From: Trichoplax adhaerens
Lineage: Eukaryota; Placozoa; Uniplacotomia; Trichoplacea; Trichoplacidae
DNA length: 64,000 bases
Assembly: GCF_000150275.1 (NCBI RefSeq)
Contig: NW_002060943.1
Coordinates: forward strand, 6,998,299 to 7,062,298
Direction: 5' to 3'
Positions 23,833 through 35,900 of this stretch are shown here, piece after piece; position 1 is the first letter of the stretch; the number at the start of each line of letters is the position of its first letter. The notes below the pieces were generated by a model. The model saw nothing but the letters and a program-made list of their open reading frames with translations. It was not told the DNA's origin and searched no databases. Position numbers and translations under genes: made by a program.

Positions 23833-25818
23833 CTAAACTTCATTCCCCACTTCTAGTAATTTGGTTTGGCTTAGAACTAACCTATTTTCAGTACTGTAAT
23901 ATCGGTTAACAACATAAGAAAACGTGTTGACTTCGATGATTGCAAAATTCTCATGTACTAAAGAAATCTTTAACGTGACTCATATTTTTGCATAAATCTA
24001 TATTGCAGATGCGAAAGTTTTTCGATCGAAATTATGTCATAGTTGTCGTTTTTGGATCTAAGAAATATCGAAAAATTTAAAAGCAGAGCTTCATTAACTA
24101 TTAATTACGAATTAGCGGCTTTTATACGCGAATGCATTCACTACTGTTACGAATTATCCAATAATACAACTGATACTACCTGAAATCTATTTCTAAGCTA
24201 GCGAAAAAAAGCGTAATTATCATACATCTATGGTACTATTTATTCGATTCTGTACACAATTTTGAAAGCACAAGTAGAGTTAATATATTACTATATTGGT
24301 TTTTGTAAATATTAAGTTCTAATCTGCATTAATTAATTTAAATTAAAGGATCCTAAATTAGCACATTCATATTATCGATATAAAATCGTATAGCTCAAAT
24401 TACTTGAATAGCGATAATTGTATTTTGTATCGCTGCAAGTGACTTATTAAGCGAGTGTTAGTTGAATTTTATCCTTTTCGAGTATAAAATCTAAAACTCC
24501 TAAAAATCTTTATATCATTGAAAATTATAGCCTCTTGATACAGCCAATAAAAAGATTCCCTTGCTAAAATGTAACAAAATATTTTGACTGCAATGTCAGC
24601 CGTTTAATATTGTGGTATTCTTCTCTTCGAATTCAATAAAAACCGTATTTAACTAGAAGAGCCTCTTACAAATATTAAAGTTTTAAGCCATTACCATATC
24701 TGATCGTATTCGATTTCATATCTGATCATATTTGATTACAAAACGAAAGAAAAACCCACGCTTCTATTTCTCTTCATCTGTTGCATGCAATAAAAATTTG
24801 AATTCATGTAGTTAAGCATACAACAGCAACATGTTAGAGAGAAATTGTACTCAATAGGTAAGCCATTGCTCAGTACATGAATGCTAGTGCATCTAATTAA
24901 AACTTCTTATAAATTACTTTATTACGTCAGTAAATGTAGTAACTTTGATTACAGTTATTCAGCCATACAACCAGAATAGTAGAATATTTACTAAAGATTC
25001 CTGCTCAATCCAATCTTGTGTAAGGGGAGTAAGCACTTAGCATTTTAAGATAAACTGCAAGTATTATCGATTAATTATTATTACATTTGTTCCGATTCAG
25101 GCCAAAGGATTATAATATAATTAAAGGCAAATAAAGTTAAGCATCCATGAAGTAGTAATTCCTTAAAATCCATCATATTTCACCCTAAAAATTAGCTGTT
25201 CAATCTATGCATAATTAGTTACTAGAACTAATACGTAGCAATTGCTACGTGGTCATCACTCATTAATTATTTTAGCCAATATTACAGCGGCCAGATCTAT
25301 GGATAGGGTAGGAATAGCTAAGATTGAGTTAACTAAACTTATGAACAAAGAAAGCTCCGATGTTTTTTGTACAAATTAATTTAAATTTTAACAAGACAAA
25401 ATCTGTTCGCCTATAACTATATCTTGTACTAATACATTTTTCATCGTGCACGGTAAGAAATAAAGAAGTATTAATAAACATCCAGATTTTTCGGTATACA
25501 TTTTAAATATTGGATGCACAAACAATTAATCCGCAGTTTCCGAAATATAAAGTTCGCTTTGTGATCTTTTCATGTTTGTAAAATATAAATTAACCGGGCA
25601 AAGCGAGTGTTTAAGGCATAAATTAGTCTTACAATAAAGGTTCCATCTGTTGATGAATTATTATCTCATGAAAGTGAATTATATCGTAATTTTTACACGG
25701 TCATGCCAAAATTAGAGCCAATCTCAGTATTAAAATGGTAATTTTTTAATTAGATAGAGAATAATAACATTTATCCCGAAACAATAATCATTGTTACCAG
25801 CAATTTATAAATAAGTTA
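23833..25818. other. Convergent intergenic spacer, nothing recognised
   Basis: This AT-rich spacer separates the 3' ends of RUNDC1 (+) and the WD40 gene (-). AATAAA-type strings near 24551 and 24637 could serve RUNDC1 polyadenylation but are far from the stop and unproven. I see no repeats, RNA genes or exon chains. Confidence 0.6.
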
Positions 25819-27892
25819 TTATTTCCAAACTGATAATGCATTATCGTCGCCTCCAGAAGATAGATATTTTCCCGATCTCGAGAAACAACAAGCTCTCACA
25901 GCAGATTTCGATCTCAGACTGAAATAGGAGAGTGTGTACATTAATACATTAGTAAAATTCTCACAGGTAATAATAATTATATAATATACTACATTGAATA
26001 GCATCGATATCTTTTCTAATTTCTGCATGGTATGAAGAAGTTTATTTATTTAAATTGGCCAAGCAGAAGTCACTTGAATATTAAAGGATGTAATCTATAT
26101 ACTATTAAAGAGAAAGTACAAATGTAATACTACTTTCTTTCCAGGTTATAAATATTATTATAGCATTCTACCCTAAGACTAATTCGTTTTATAGTAATAA
26201 CTATGTTCTATAGTTTTGTGTAAAGGAATAATTTAACATCACTAAAAGCGATAAAACTGTCCCTATATGTTCATGCATGTTCTATTTACAAGGGATTTTT
26301 AAAGAATCTAAAAATTTTCTCTTATAAGTCCCTATATTTACTCACACGTGCAATGGTGTCGATTTCAGCGCAGTCTTTTCCGCCTCCCAGATGCATATCG
26401 TTCGATCAGTAGACCCCGTAGCAATTTTTCCATCAGCTGAAAATGCAATTGTCTATATATAATACATAATAATTATGGCATTACCGGGTTTCGTATCAAT
26501 GACATGTATGCAAAGCAACGACATTAAAAACATGAATATCATGAATCTTAATCTATTTATAGTGTTAGCATGATTGCATAACAGCTACAAATAGTAACAG
26601 TAGAACGAAGTTTTACATCATTAATAATGCTACATACAACATCCTCATAAGAAACATGGCATTAAATCTATCAACATAGCGTCCCTTTAGATATTTCGTT
26701 CGTTGGAGTAATTAAAGCGAATAAAAATAATTTACATAGTTTTTCTAGCCATATCCATGTTCTGCGATTATATCGTTTATTTGCATCATTTAAAATATTC
26801 GAAAGAGATTCACTACTTGATATACAGATTAACTAAATATATAACAATCCTAACATTGTCACATAAATCCACATAACGAAAAGCCTACCAATCCATTGCA
26901 TAGATACGGTTTACATTCTATATTTAGAGGATAATGATGTTTCTATCGTAGTTAGAGTCGGTAGTTATTTCCAAATTCTTTTCATTTTGCACACTGTTCT
27001 ACGCCAATGTACTCTACTACCGCACTATACTTCATTTTGATATAATATAAAACTATCAAGTTACTGCTACTTTGATGCGATGTAATTATAGACTTACCGT
27101 GACCATTTCAGTATGATATCCCTCTAATATGTTGACTATTTCGCATAACATTGTATTCCACACCCGAACACATTTACCAGAACAGGATGCAATTTCACCA
27201 CCATCGCCACTAAATCGACACTGTATCACCGGATTATATGGATCAGTTAAAATACTAGTAATCTTACCGGAAACGCGATTCCATAATCGTATTGTCCGAT
27301 CGTCAGAACAAGTGGCTAATAAAATTCCATCAGGAGAAAACTGGGCAGAATGAATTGGCCCTTCATGACCTTCTAGGCATAGATATTTACCATTGATATA
27401 TTGTCCACTACCAGGTACAATATCATATAATTTAATGGTACAATCTTTCGATGCCGTGGCTAAACATTTACCATCAGGTGAAAATGTGCATGCCGTGACG
27501 GTATTTTCATGAGCTTCAAATCGTGCAACGCGACGGCCTAATTTAATATTCCATAACATAACTAAATGATCTTCTGAACCACTTGCCAAAATATGCGTAT
27601 CAATGGAACTAAAAGAGCAACAAGTTACAGCTTTTTTATGTTGCTTGAAAACTCGATATAATCGGCCACTTTTCAATTCCCACAGAGCAATTGTACTATC
27701 AGCAGAAGTGGTGACAATGAAGGTATCATCGGGTGAAAATTCAATGCTTAAAATTGGCGCTTCATGTTTTTCATGAATGTAATGGATGACTTTGCCGCCG
27801 AAAGTTTTACTACTGCTAATGCAATCGAAACCATTTTCTTTTTTAGAGATTTTCTTTTTACTTTGAGTATGTCCCATTTTTCTTGTTGGCAA
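25819..27892 (-). CDS. Seven-repeat WD40 beta-propeller protein, family unresolved
   Basis: Exons (minus): 27892-27098, 26452-26346 and 25918-25819; 333 residues, phases closing (the last junction restores a Val codon). After a basic, polar head of about 35 residues there are seven WD-type units, enough for one complete propeller: SIEFSPDDTFIVTTSADSTI…LWE, CSFSSIDTHILASGSEDHLV…LWN, CTFSPDGKCLATASKDCTI…LYD, AQFSPDGILLATCSDDRTI…LWN, CRFSGDGGEIASCSGKCVRVWN, IAFSADGKIATGSTDRTICIWE and CCFSRSGKYLSSGGDDNALSVW. No extra domain is present, so it is probably a scaffold or adaptor. I cannot place it in a named family; WDR88-like is one possibility. An alternative start is the Met at residue 6. The downstream exons are small and sit behind introns of 427 and 645 bases. 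Confidence 0.87.
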
Positions 27893-29301
27893 TTTTCAAT
27901 GATAATAAGTGATCATTGAGTAAAATGGTATTACAATGGATGAAAGTTGGTTTTTTTACAAATTTCTAGCACAGTTTATAGGATAGAAAATCCTGTGTGC
28001 ATGTAACACTAACCGAGATGTATTGTAAAAAATGAAAAATGAAAAAAAATGGATGACTAAGTAGCTATCAATTTATGTTATTAAACGTCAGTGTCCAAGA
28101 GTACTAGGGACATTGACCAATTATACGTGTTATAGATATTGTAGTAAATAATGGACAGTAGATGAATCAATATCGACCATTAGGGTTGTATAAGAAATAC
28201 AATATCAAATAATGCCAATCGTTAGGCGTTACTTTGTAGCAATACTGGATCCAATTTCCTATTACGCAGGTAGAAATTTTATCAGCTATTATAGAAATAA
28301 CAGGGTGTTCAAACTGTACACCAAAATTGAAAGATTGAAGTTAGACCAAGATATTGCCAATTAATACTGGTAATAGAAAATAATCTATGCCTCAATATCG
28401 ATTATTAATCAGTAATCGTTACAAAAACTAATAAAAACGACAGTACTCTATGTGTGTACAGTATCAGTAGAACATAGAAGTGTAAACTCCCTCGAATGAT
28501 TAAGTCGATAACAAGGCGATAACAATTTGAACAAGCTAGTCAATGCCCAAGTTACTAATTGCACAACATCTACAGCTATGCGAGTACAGATACGAATATA
28601 CGTATGTCCAGTTTTCCGATACAACAACTGGCAAATATTGCAACTTATCGGCTAGAGCAAAGAACAAGAAGAAAGTGATAGAAATAGATCGATGATCGAT
28701 CTAAAGCTTGGAGGATTCCCTTCGATTAACATAAGACTAGAAACAACTTATTTCAGTTAGAAAATCAAGCCAATATTGAAGATGGTTATCGATTTGCTGC
28801 GATGAATGATTTATAGCCGGTAAGAATTGATCGATTGGCGATATTGGACAGCCAGTAAAATCATGGAGGCCACGTAAAACCTACAAGGGAAATTCACACA
28901 GATTATTAGTGCACAAACAAGATCACAGCTATCTCGTTTAGAATACGAAAAGCAAATGAATTATTAGCATATAGGAAGATGTGGCACTGTGACGTCTGTG
29001 CAGCAGTAAGAGAGAAGAGTTGGAGACGGTGGAAGAAGTGTAACATTTTTACTTGAGTAGTCCCTGCTATTGGTACATGTGCTGCTGTCAAGTCCATTAC
29101 AAAAGCAACTGTATTATCAAGTGTAGATGTCCATAGGCATTCCCTATGCATTAACTACCAAAGAGAAAACCTTTCTCCCTCAGGCATCATGATCATGGAT
29201 ATATAGAGAAAACTTTTCAAAACAGATTCAGAACAAGAAATTCGACACAACTGTGCTGTAGACTGGTCGTTCTTTCAAGTTGATCCCATACTACTATAAG
29301 G
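27893..29301. other. Intergenic, no confident gene
   Basis: This contains the presumed promoter side of the WD40 gene and the 3' flank of the putative minus-strand gene ending at 29302. Short frames at 28540-28700 (+, 53 codons) and 28906-29151 (-, 81 codons) have no recognisable domain or matching splice partners. No repeats are evident. Confidence 0.55.
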
Positions 29302-29981
29302 CTAAAATCTTTTCTGACCCATCTCCCCTAATATGCGTAGAACCATACCAAGATCAAATCGTGGAGAATTGAGGGTTATGGCTGGTTTACTTTTTGTCAA
29401 AGAATTGATTTCCTGTATCATAAATTCATCAACTGTTGCTTAAAAAGAAAGAAAAAGGATTTAATTTCATTTAGTTTCTTTTTTTTAAATCACCTCTCAA
29501 GGATATACAGTACTTATAATAATTTAGCGTTATTATTGCTAACTTGCACTATGATTGGGACACTTTGAAACAAGGTTGAGATTAGGGGATAACACCGATT
29601 TATTTATCCTATTTTATCTATCAAGCCACTTACAGCAATCAGTGAGTCTTGCAAAGTAGTATAACATTATAGTGGTTGACACAATCCATCCACTACCATC
29701 TAAACTAATTTAGATGTTATTTACCAGCCATTACATTAAAATCTTGAATTACCTTACTGTTCATCGTTAAATCTACCAAATATAAAGAAATACTCTATGA
29801 AGGAGAATACTAAATATTAACCTTCGTTACATACTGTTAGAGGTGATTTCACTTTAAAATCAGCACTTATCATTATGACAGTTTGCAGAGAATTTTACGG
29901 ATCAGATTCGTGGTTCCAAATGGGCACTTCGCACAACTTAGAAGTAGCCTTATGTAATGCAAGAAATCTTTCCCTACTAAT
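29302..29981 (-). CDS. Putative unidentified gene, three 3'-terminal exons
   Basis: Three minus-strand exons fit together: 29981-29899, 29704-29634 and 29438-29302, with stop TAG at 29304-29302. The phases close (2+1, then 1+2). The middle exon has only one open frame. Donor GTAAGT after the middle exon and the pyrimidine-rich acceptor before the last one are strong. The peptide reads ISRERFLALHKATSKLCEVP…, then LDGSGWIVSTTIMLYYFARL…, then TVDEFMIQEINSLTKSKPAI…, and ends RILGEMGQKRF. The last part looks like a globular alpha/beta tail. I do not recognise the family, and upstream exons (expected above 29982, entering in phase 0) were not found with confidence. It could still be a chance chain or a pseudogene. 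Confidence 0.38.
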
Positions 29982-32900
29982 CTGCTATTATACAGCAACA
30001 TTAACATCAAAATTACTAACGGCTTCTACCAGGGAATACTAATATAATGATCGAGACAAATCGCTTTCTCATCACCTCATTGAATGCTCAAAAGCCAGGA
30101 AATTCTAACCAAATACTTACATTGTTTATTACATTGCATAACAATTATAGTAGTGAGCGCTAGGACAAATGTACAACATGGCGCTGTCTACCTCATGTCA
30201 TGTAAAATACTCTCGTTTTGACAGACTACTATAAAATTTCAAGAAGGAGAAGTCTTTGTGTCTTTTACTAATAGCAAATTTGAGTCATTTACTCTTTGTC
30301 GCAAGTGTCTTGTCTACAAGTCTATGCGGTAGAGCGGCGATTATAAAATATCACTTCAATAGGGTTTCAGTGATATGAAAAGTATGGAAACTCTTCTTTA
30401 CATTACTTCCATTTTCAACTCACGACTGGATATTAATGAAGTTTCTTAGCTGATAGTGAACGTGAGACTACGATATTTCATTATTAATTAATTAATCAAT
30501 GCAAGACTAGCATTATGTGAAGGATTTTTGCGTTTAGTAAAACCACCCCCCCCCAAAAAAAAGTTAAGGATTGTTGACTTATAAATTAGAAAAAATTCAA
30601 TACCAATTCCTTATTGTCTCTATCTTAGTTTCCTATAACTATCCTCGCAGTCTAGCAACTACCCATCTGCTATCATCTTTGTAGCCGTCCATTTCAACAA
30701 GCACTCGGTGTGATTGTAAGAAATATAAGATACAGAATACTACAATTAAAACAAGGCTAGGAATATTGCTTTATTGAAGATTACCACTATCCACTTGTAC
30801 GACTAGTATATCTGTAACTTGTCGACAATTTTAATCCCAATATGATACTAAAGCAGATTCCAAATGAAAGACATTTACTTTCCATAATATGGAATAGTTT
30901 TCGCCCTTTTAGTACTCGTATAAATATTGTCACGTCGAATCAATGCTTAATCTACGTTTCAGCCCCATTACAAAATCATGATATTAGAACATCAAGGCTT
31001 CTAGAAGTACAATATTTATCCACCGAAATCATAAAATACATTGGTAGGGCAGTATATGAGAAACTACAAATGCTTCGCCATTGCATTGGCAAGTCAACGC
31101 AATAGTAGACTTCCAGAGAGATTGAATCAAGTGTAATAATGGCAATGAATGGGATTATAACCTCCATCGGTTCGCAATCTACTAACTCTAAATTGAAGTT
31201 GTAGAGCAAATCTCGAATATAACACAAGCACTACTGTAATTTGCTGAGGTTACTATTCTACATTGCCTTTGACATTAACATTAGTGACATCGACGAAACA
31301 GGGAATTCACACGCGCATAGCTAGAAGTCTTGATAGTATCCAGTCGCTAAATTTCGAGAAGTTAACGTGGATGATATAACTGGTGATATTTTTGTAGCAG
31401 CATTGTCTATCAATAACACTTTCTACAACGATAGACTGGTAAAAACTCTCGACAAAGTCACGATTTATTCGATATCCATAGTAACATAGATTCTATAAGA
31501 ATTCATTTGAAAACTATCTATCTCTTTAAAAAGCAATGCCTAATTAATATCGGTATGTAAGCCAATAACAACACTAAACCCTAATAGAAGATAGGCGAGC
31601 ATATCCTATGTGAGTGGTTCTCGTAGTATAGTGGCTATATTTGAGATTACATCCGCTGGCGCTTGTTTATTATATCATGGAATTTTATCAATACATTACT
31701 CAATTATTAAAGTTTAAAGCACTTTAAGACTAAAGTAATAATGTGGATTAAACTTGTTTTGTTTAGTAGATATGGTACATTAACTTTTATAAATCATTTC
31801 CTCAGCAAATATTCATTGAATCATTCAGTCAAAATCCAACTAATTGAAATTTTCCATGAACGAGTAATAGCGAGAATAGTATCAACCATATTTACTTGGT
31901 ACAGTAATCGCTAAATCATAATTCTAAAAGTTGAGAAATTTTTAATGTTATCCATAGTAGTAGACACCATATAGTGCACTAAAGATTGATTAAGATATAG
32001 TACGATCTTCAGAAAATAGTTTCAACGTGAGTCTTACGTATAGTAGTATATAAAAATTCGCCAAATTACAATTAATCAAGTCATTCTGCGCAATATGATC
32101 GTAGTAATACTAAATTAGGCCTGCCATGATTATGCATGTCTTGTATACAATAAAGTGTATCATGCTTACAATAGTAAAAATCCGTTCTTGAAACGGTCTA
32201 AAAAAGCCATGATAGGGATCAGAGAAGATAGAGATGCAATAGAAATGCACTAGTAGTAGCAATAAGGATGAATTCGATTTACTCCTTAAGGATAGTAATC
32301 ACGCTGAATCAGGTTTAAAAGTGTACTGCATATGTGCCATAAAATAATGCATAACCAAACACTTGAAAACAGGGTAGACTCTAAATTCAGTTTCACAAGT
32401 AGTTCATTTTAAAGCTGTAGATCAAAGCGTCTCCTTCACTTATATCTTGGGATGAAAGTATATATCAGAGTGCAGCAACATCAATAACGTACATACGTAT
32501 GATGGCAATACTGGACAGGGTATTACCCGCAATTTCGAAGGACTTCTTCCACTTTAATCACAATTCAATATTTACAAACCTTTAGTCATCTAATTTAATG
32601 GATAATATCAATCATCTTTTAACATAAGGTCATCAAAGAATGAGATCGAAGAGGCCTACATGGATTTTATTGCTTCATAAAATTTGTGTTATTGTAACAG
32701 TTTCACTCAGTCTAGTCATTGAGTTTCAACAGAAGTTAAAACGTGCACAAAAATAAAATATAAAATTCCATGACAATGTCTAGATGAGATGATGCCTAAT
32801 CTTATAGTTTAAACTATCGTAAAAATTCGAATGCCCCTAGCCTAAAATGAGACAGTGTACCAACAGATATCGAAAGTGATCATGTATAAGAATCTTCTAA

Positions 32901-35900
32901 CGATCATCACTTGTAGTAACATTGTATAAGATAGCTTTTTCGCTAGTCTAAATAACTAATTCTATCCTTATTTGAAGTTGATACTACTAACTAAGCCAAA
33001 CTTGAACCAATTTCTACTACATTACAGAGCATATAAATGGAACCGCACGACATGATAACTACAATAACAAGACTACCATTATCCTAAATAGTATATAATA
33101 GATCATCCACTATCAAATAATATATCGACAGTTCTGATTTTGATGAAGTTAAAAAGCGATTATCGATACCATACAAGGTTAAAAGCTCTGTACCTGTATC
33201 TGTTTTAGGATAGAAAATTTCTGTAAATTTATCTATCGTATTGTAGCCGATGACAATTTAATAAGAAGTGAACTTTAGATCCGATCAAGACATAATCATA
33301 CCTTAATATAACAACTAAAAAGATATTTTACAGCACCAAAGGCATAAAATGCAATGATCATATTGATATTAAGAACAAACCAATCAGAATAAGGTGTAGT
33401 ATTGAATCAGTTTTTCTCTATCATCCGTCTTGAATACGTTATATAAAACTCATAGTTTTGGGCTAAATAGAATGGGATGCTACACGAACTATCAATAAAC
33501 TTAAGTTCACTCATAGTGGTAAAATGATTATCCTCTTTTTAATCGATGTATTACTCTCTATATGGTATGGCTAGTGCCACGATGGTTTAAACAGAACGTT
33601 TAATTCATTTATAACTAACTATTCCAATACCATTTCTTTTTGCTAAGGAAACCATGAGAGAAATTTAAAATGTTGATCAGGTTAACAACTTTAATACCCA
33701 AAATACAGTAATCAAGGCCTTAGATCAATCATCAAAGTGAATTCCATTCTTTCTGCTTTAGTATCTCTTACTGATGCCATCGAACAGCAAATATCGATAT
33801 AACACCATCAAGGAAGAGTAACTCCAAAGAGGTCAAAAAAAATAATAGAAAAACGCGTACCATTGCCAACCATTTATCAGTATCATTCTACAAACTTGGG
33901 TATTCCTATACCATGCACTCCATTCGTACAATATATGATGTACTATACCGGTATATATCCGTTTTCATCTTACGCTATTTTGACATTGTCAACGGTAACA
34001 TAATTTTTCATCAAGATTTCAACTAGATTTCTTTGATAGATCAATTTGTTTAAGCATCCATTTACTAAACTTTTCAACGAGGATATTACAGTCTACTTTA
34101 TAGTTTTTATAGATTTTTTAAGTACTTTGAAGAAGCAGATCAAAAATAAACCGCTAACATCAATAATGCCTGTCTTCTCGTAAAGTTACATTATGGAAAG
34201 TAGATAGAAAAATGAAGAAGCATCTTCATGACTAAAACCTGATTGACGGTGTCAAAGCTCTCTTTGATAGCAATTAGGAGAAATCAATCAGTCATTTTGT
34301 CGATACTAGACTCTATATCCTTGATTCTTAAAACTAAATAAAGTCTTAAATAGCTCTTTCTGCTACCCCCTTGAAAATTTTATAAATAATTTTTACCAAA
34401 GGCATTTATGGATTATCATTCAACATAGGCGATCCAGTTATAACATAACTGTTGTATGACTACGGAGGGAAAACATTCATTATCATAAATTTTAAATAGA
34501 TAATTCTATATCGAGATACAGTAATGATGACATCTGATGTAGCCTACTCTATATTGTCTCATTATTTTATTCATTCAGTTTAATTGCTAAGTTGTATTAA
34601 TGTTAAAACTTGACTTGTTCATCCTAATATATTAATAGAATAATGATGTCAATGATACAAGCCACTGATCGTGTTGAAACGAAAGTGATAGAGAAAGAAG
34701 GGAAAGAATTCGAAAATGAAAAGGAATAAAAACTGTAGAATTAATCTACCCATAAGATACGCTAGTGATAGTTATCCTTAGTCAGGATGGCATTATTCAA
34801 AGAAATTGAGATTAGACACGTTATTATTGTAGTTTGTACGTCCAAAAAAAAGCTTGTGTTAAACAAGATAGATAGTAAGTACTTTCATTTTCTACAATAA
34901 ATGTTATATCATTTTTCCTTTCCAATATTCAATTAAACATTAGTCATACAATCGCTTAAAACTGTCAATGGACTAACACATGAACTGCTATTGCCGTTGG
35001 AAAGAGATTAAAGGTTGCGCCATTACAAATTGAATTCTCAATCTTCAGTACTGACCATACATCATGACAAATTTTATACCTTCCAGTTCTAAAGCAGACA
35101 TAAATATCATCAATATTATGGTTTTCCCTTACTTGAAGTCGAAAAAGATTCTTTCTGATCGATTAAGGTTCTATACAAATCTTCCTTCTATCACCGTAGA
35201 AAATGAAACTCGTCTATACAGTTTTTCGTCTTTCTTTGATGGCCTTTATACACAAGAGTAAAATAAATGATAATATAGTATTTTAAGACTGGACCAATTC
35301 TACAGCTCTCTTTACAACGATAGTCTATTTAATTACTAGATATAAACTACAAGTTCTAGTTAGGCCAAAGATAGTAACAAACTCTTTCTATGAAAAAAAT
35401 TCTATCACTCTCTGGTATAGCACTTAGAGTAAACTCTACTATACTAACAAAAATAGACAAGTGCTGTCTTGAACATCTTATAATATAGAAATAATAATTA
35501 TTGCAGGTGGACAATCTACCTATTGACAACAATACGTCAATTGATGAAAGTATCGTTGGACAATAACTGCCAATTACACTATGGAAGAAAAATAGAATTT
35601 CTAAAACTATTATTACCTATAAACAAAAGGTAGATAGAATTTCGAATTGTCTAAATCCAATACCGCCCGAAATGATCCAAAAAATAGGAGGAAAAGTCGC
35701 CAGATGAAAAAGTCATTGATTGTAATTTTCCCCCTATTTTCGAGGCTATTAATTTATTCTAACAAGCTAATGTTTAATGTTTAAGCGGTTATCAACAGTT
35801 TTAGGCCCTATGTAAACTGATCATTATTATTGGTGTAGAAAATGACAAGGATAGAAATCTGCACTATAATCCATGAGCTATCCGTCATCATGTTCAACAA

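Noticed and set aside
29982-30026. 15-codon frame YSLVEAVSNFDVNVA upstream of the putative hidden gene, considered as its next exon
   Set aside because: It would need a 12-base intron to join the following exon, which is too short to be spliced.
30842-31105. 87-codon plus-strand ORF
   Set aside because: Overlaps the opposite-strand GPCR-like frame; no domain seen and a stop lies shortly upstream with no acceptor. At most one of the two strands can be meaningful.
31617-31665. tRNA-like 5' half with an A-box match (TAGTATAGTGG)
   Set aside because: No B box (GGTTCRANTCC) or 3' acceptor arm follows within tRNA distance; no cloverleaf can be drawn.
34200-34330. Minus-strand peptide KESFDTVNQVLVMK, recalling the AFDTVNH motif of LINE reverse transcriptases
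   Set aside because: Only this short match; flanking frames are full of stops and none of the other RT motifs (such as the xADD box) could be found nearby.
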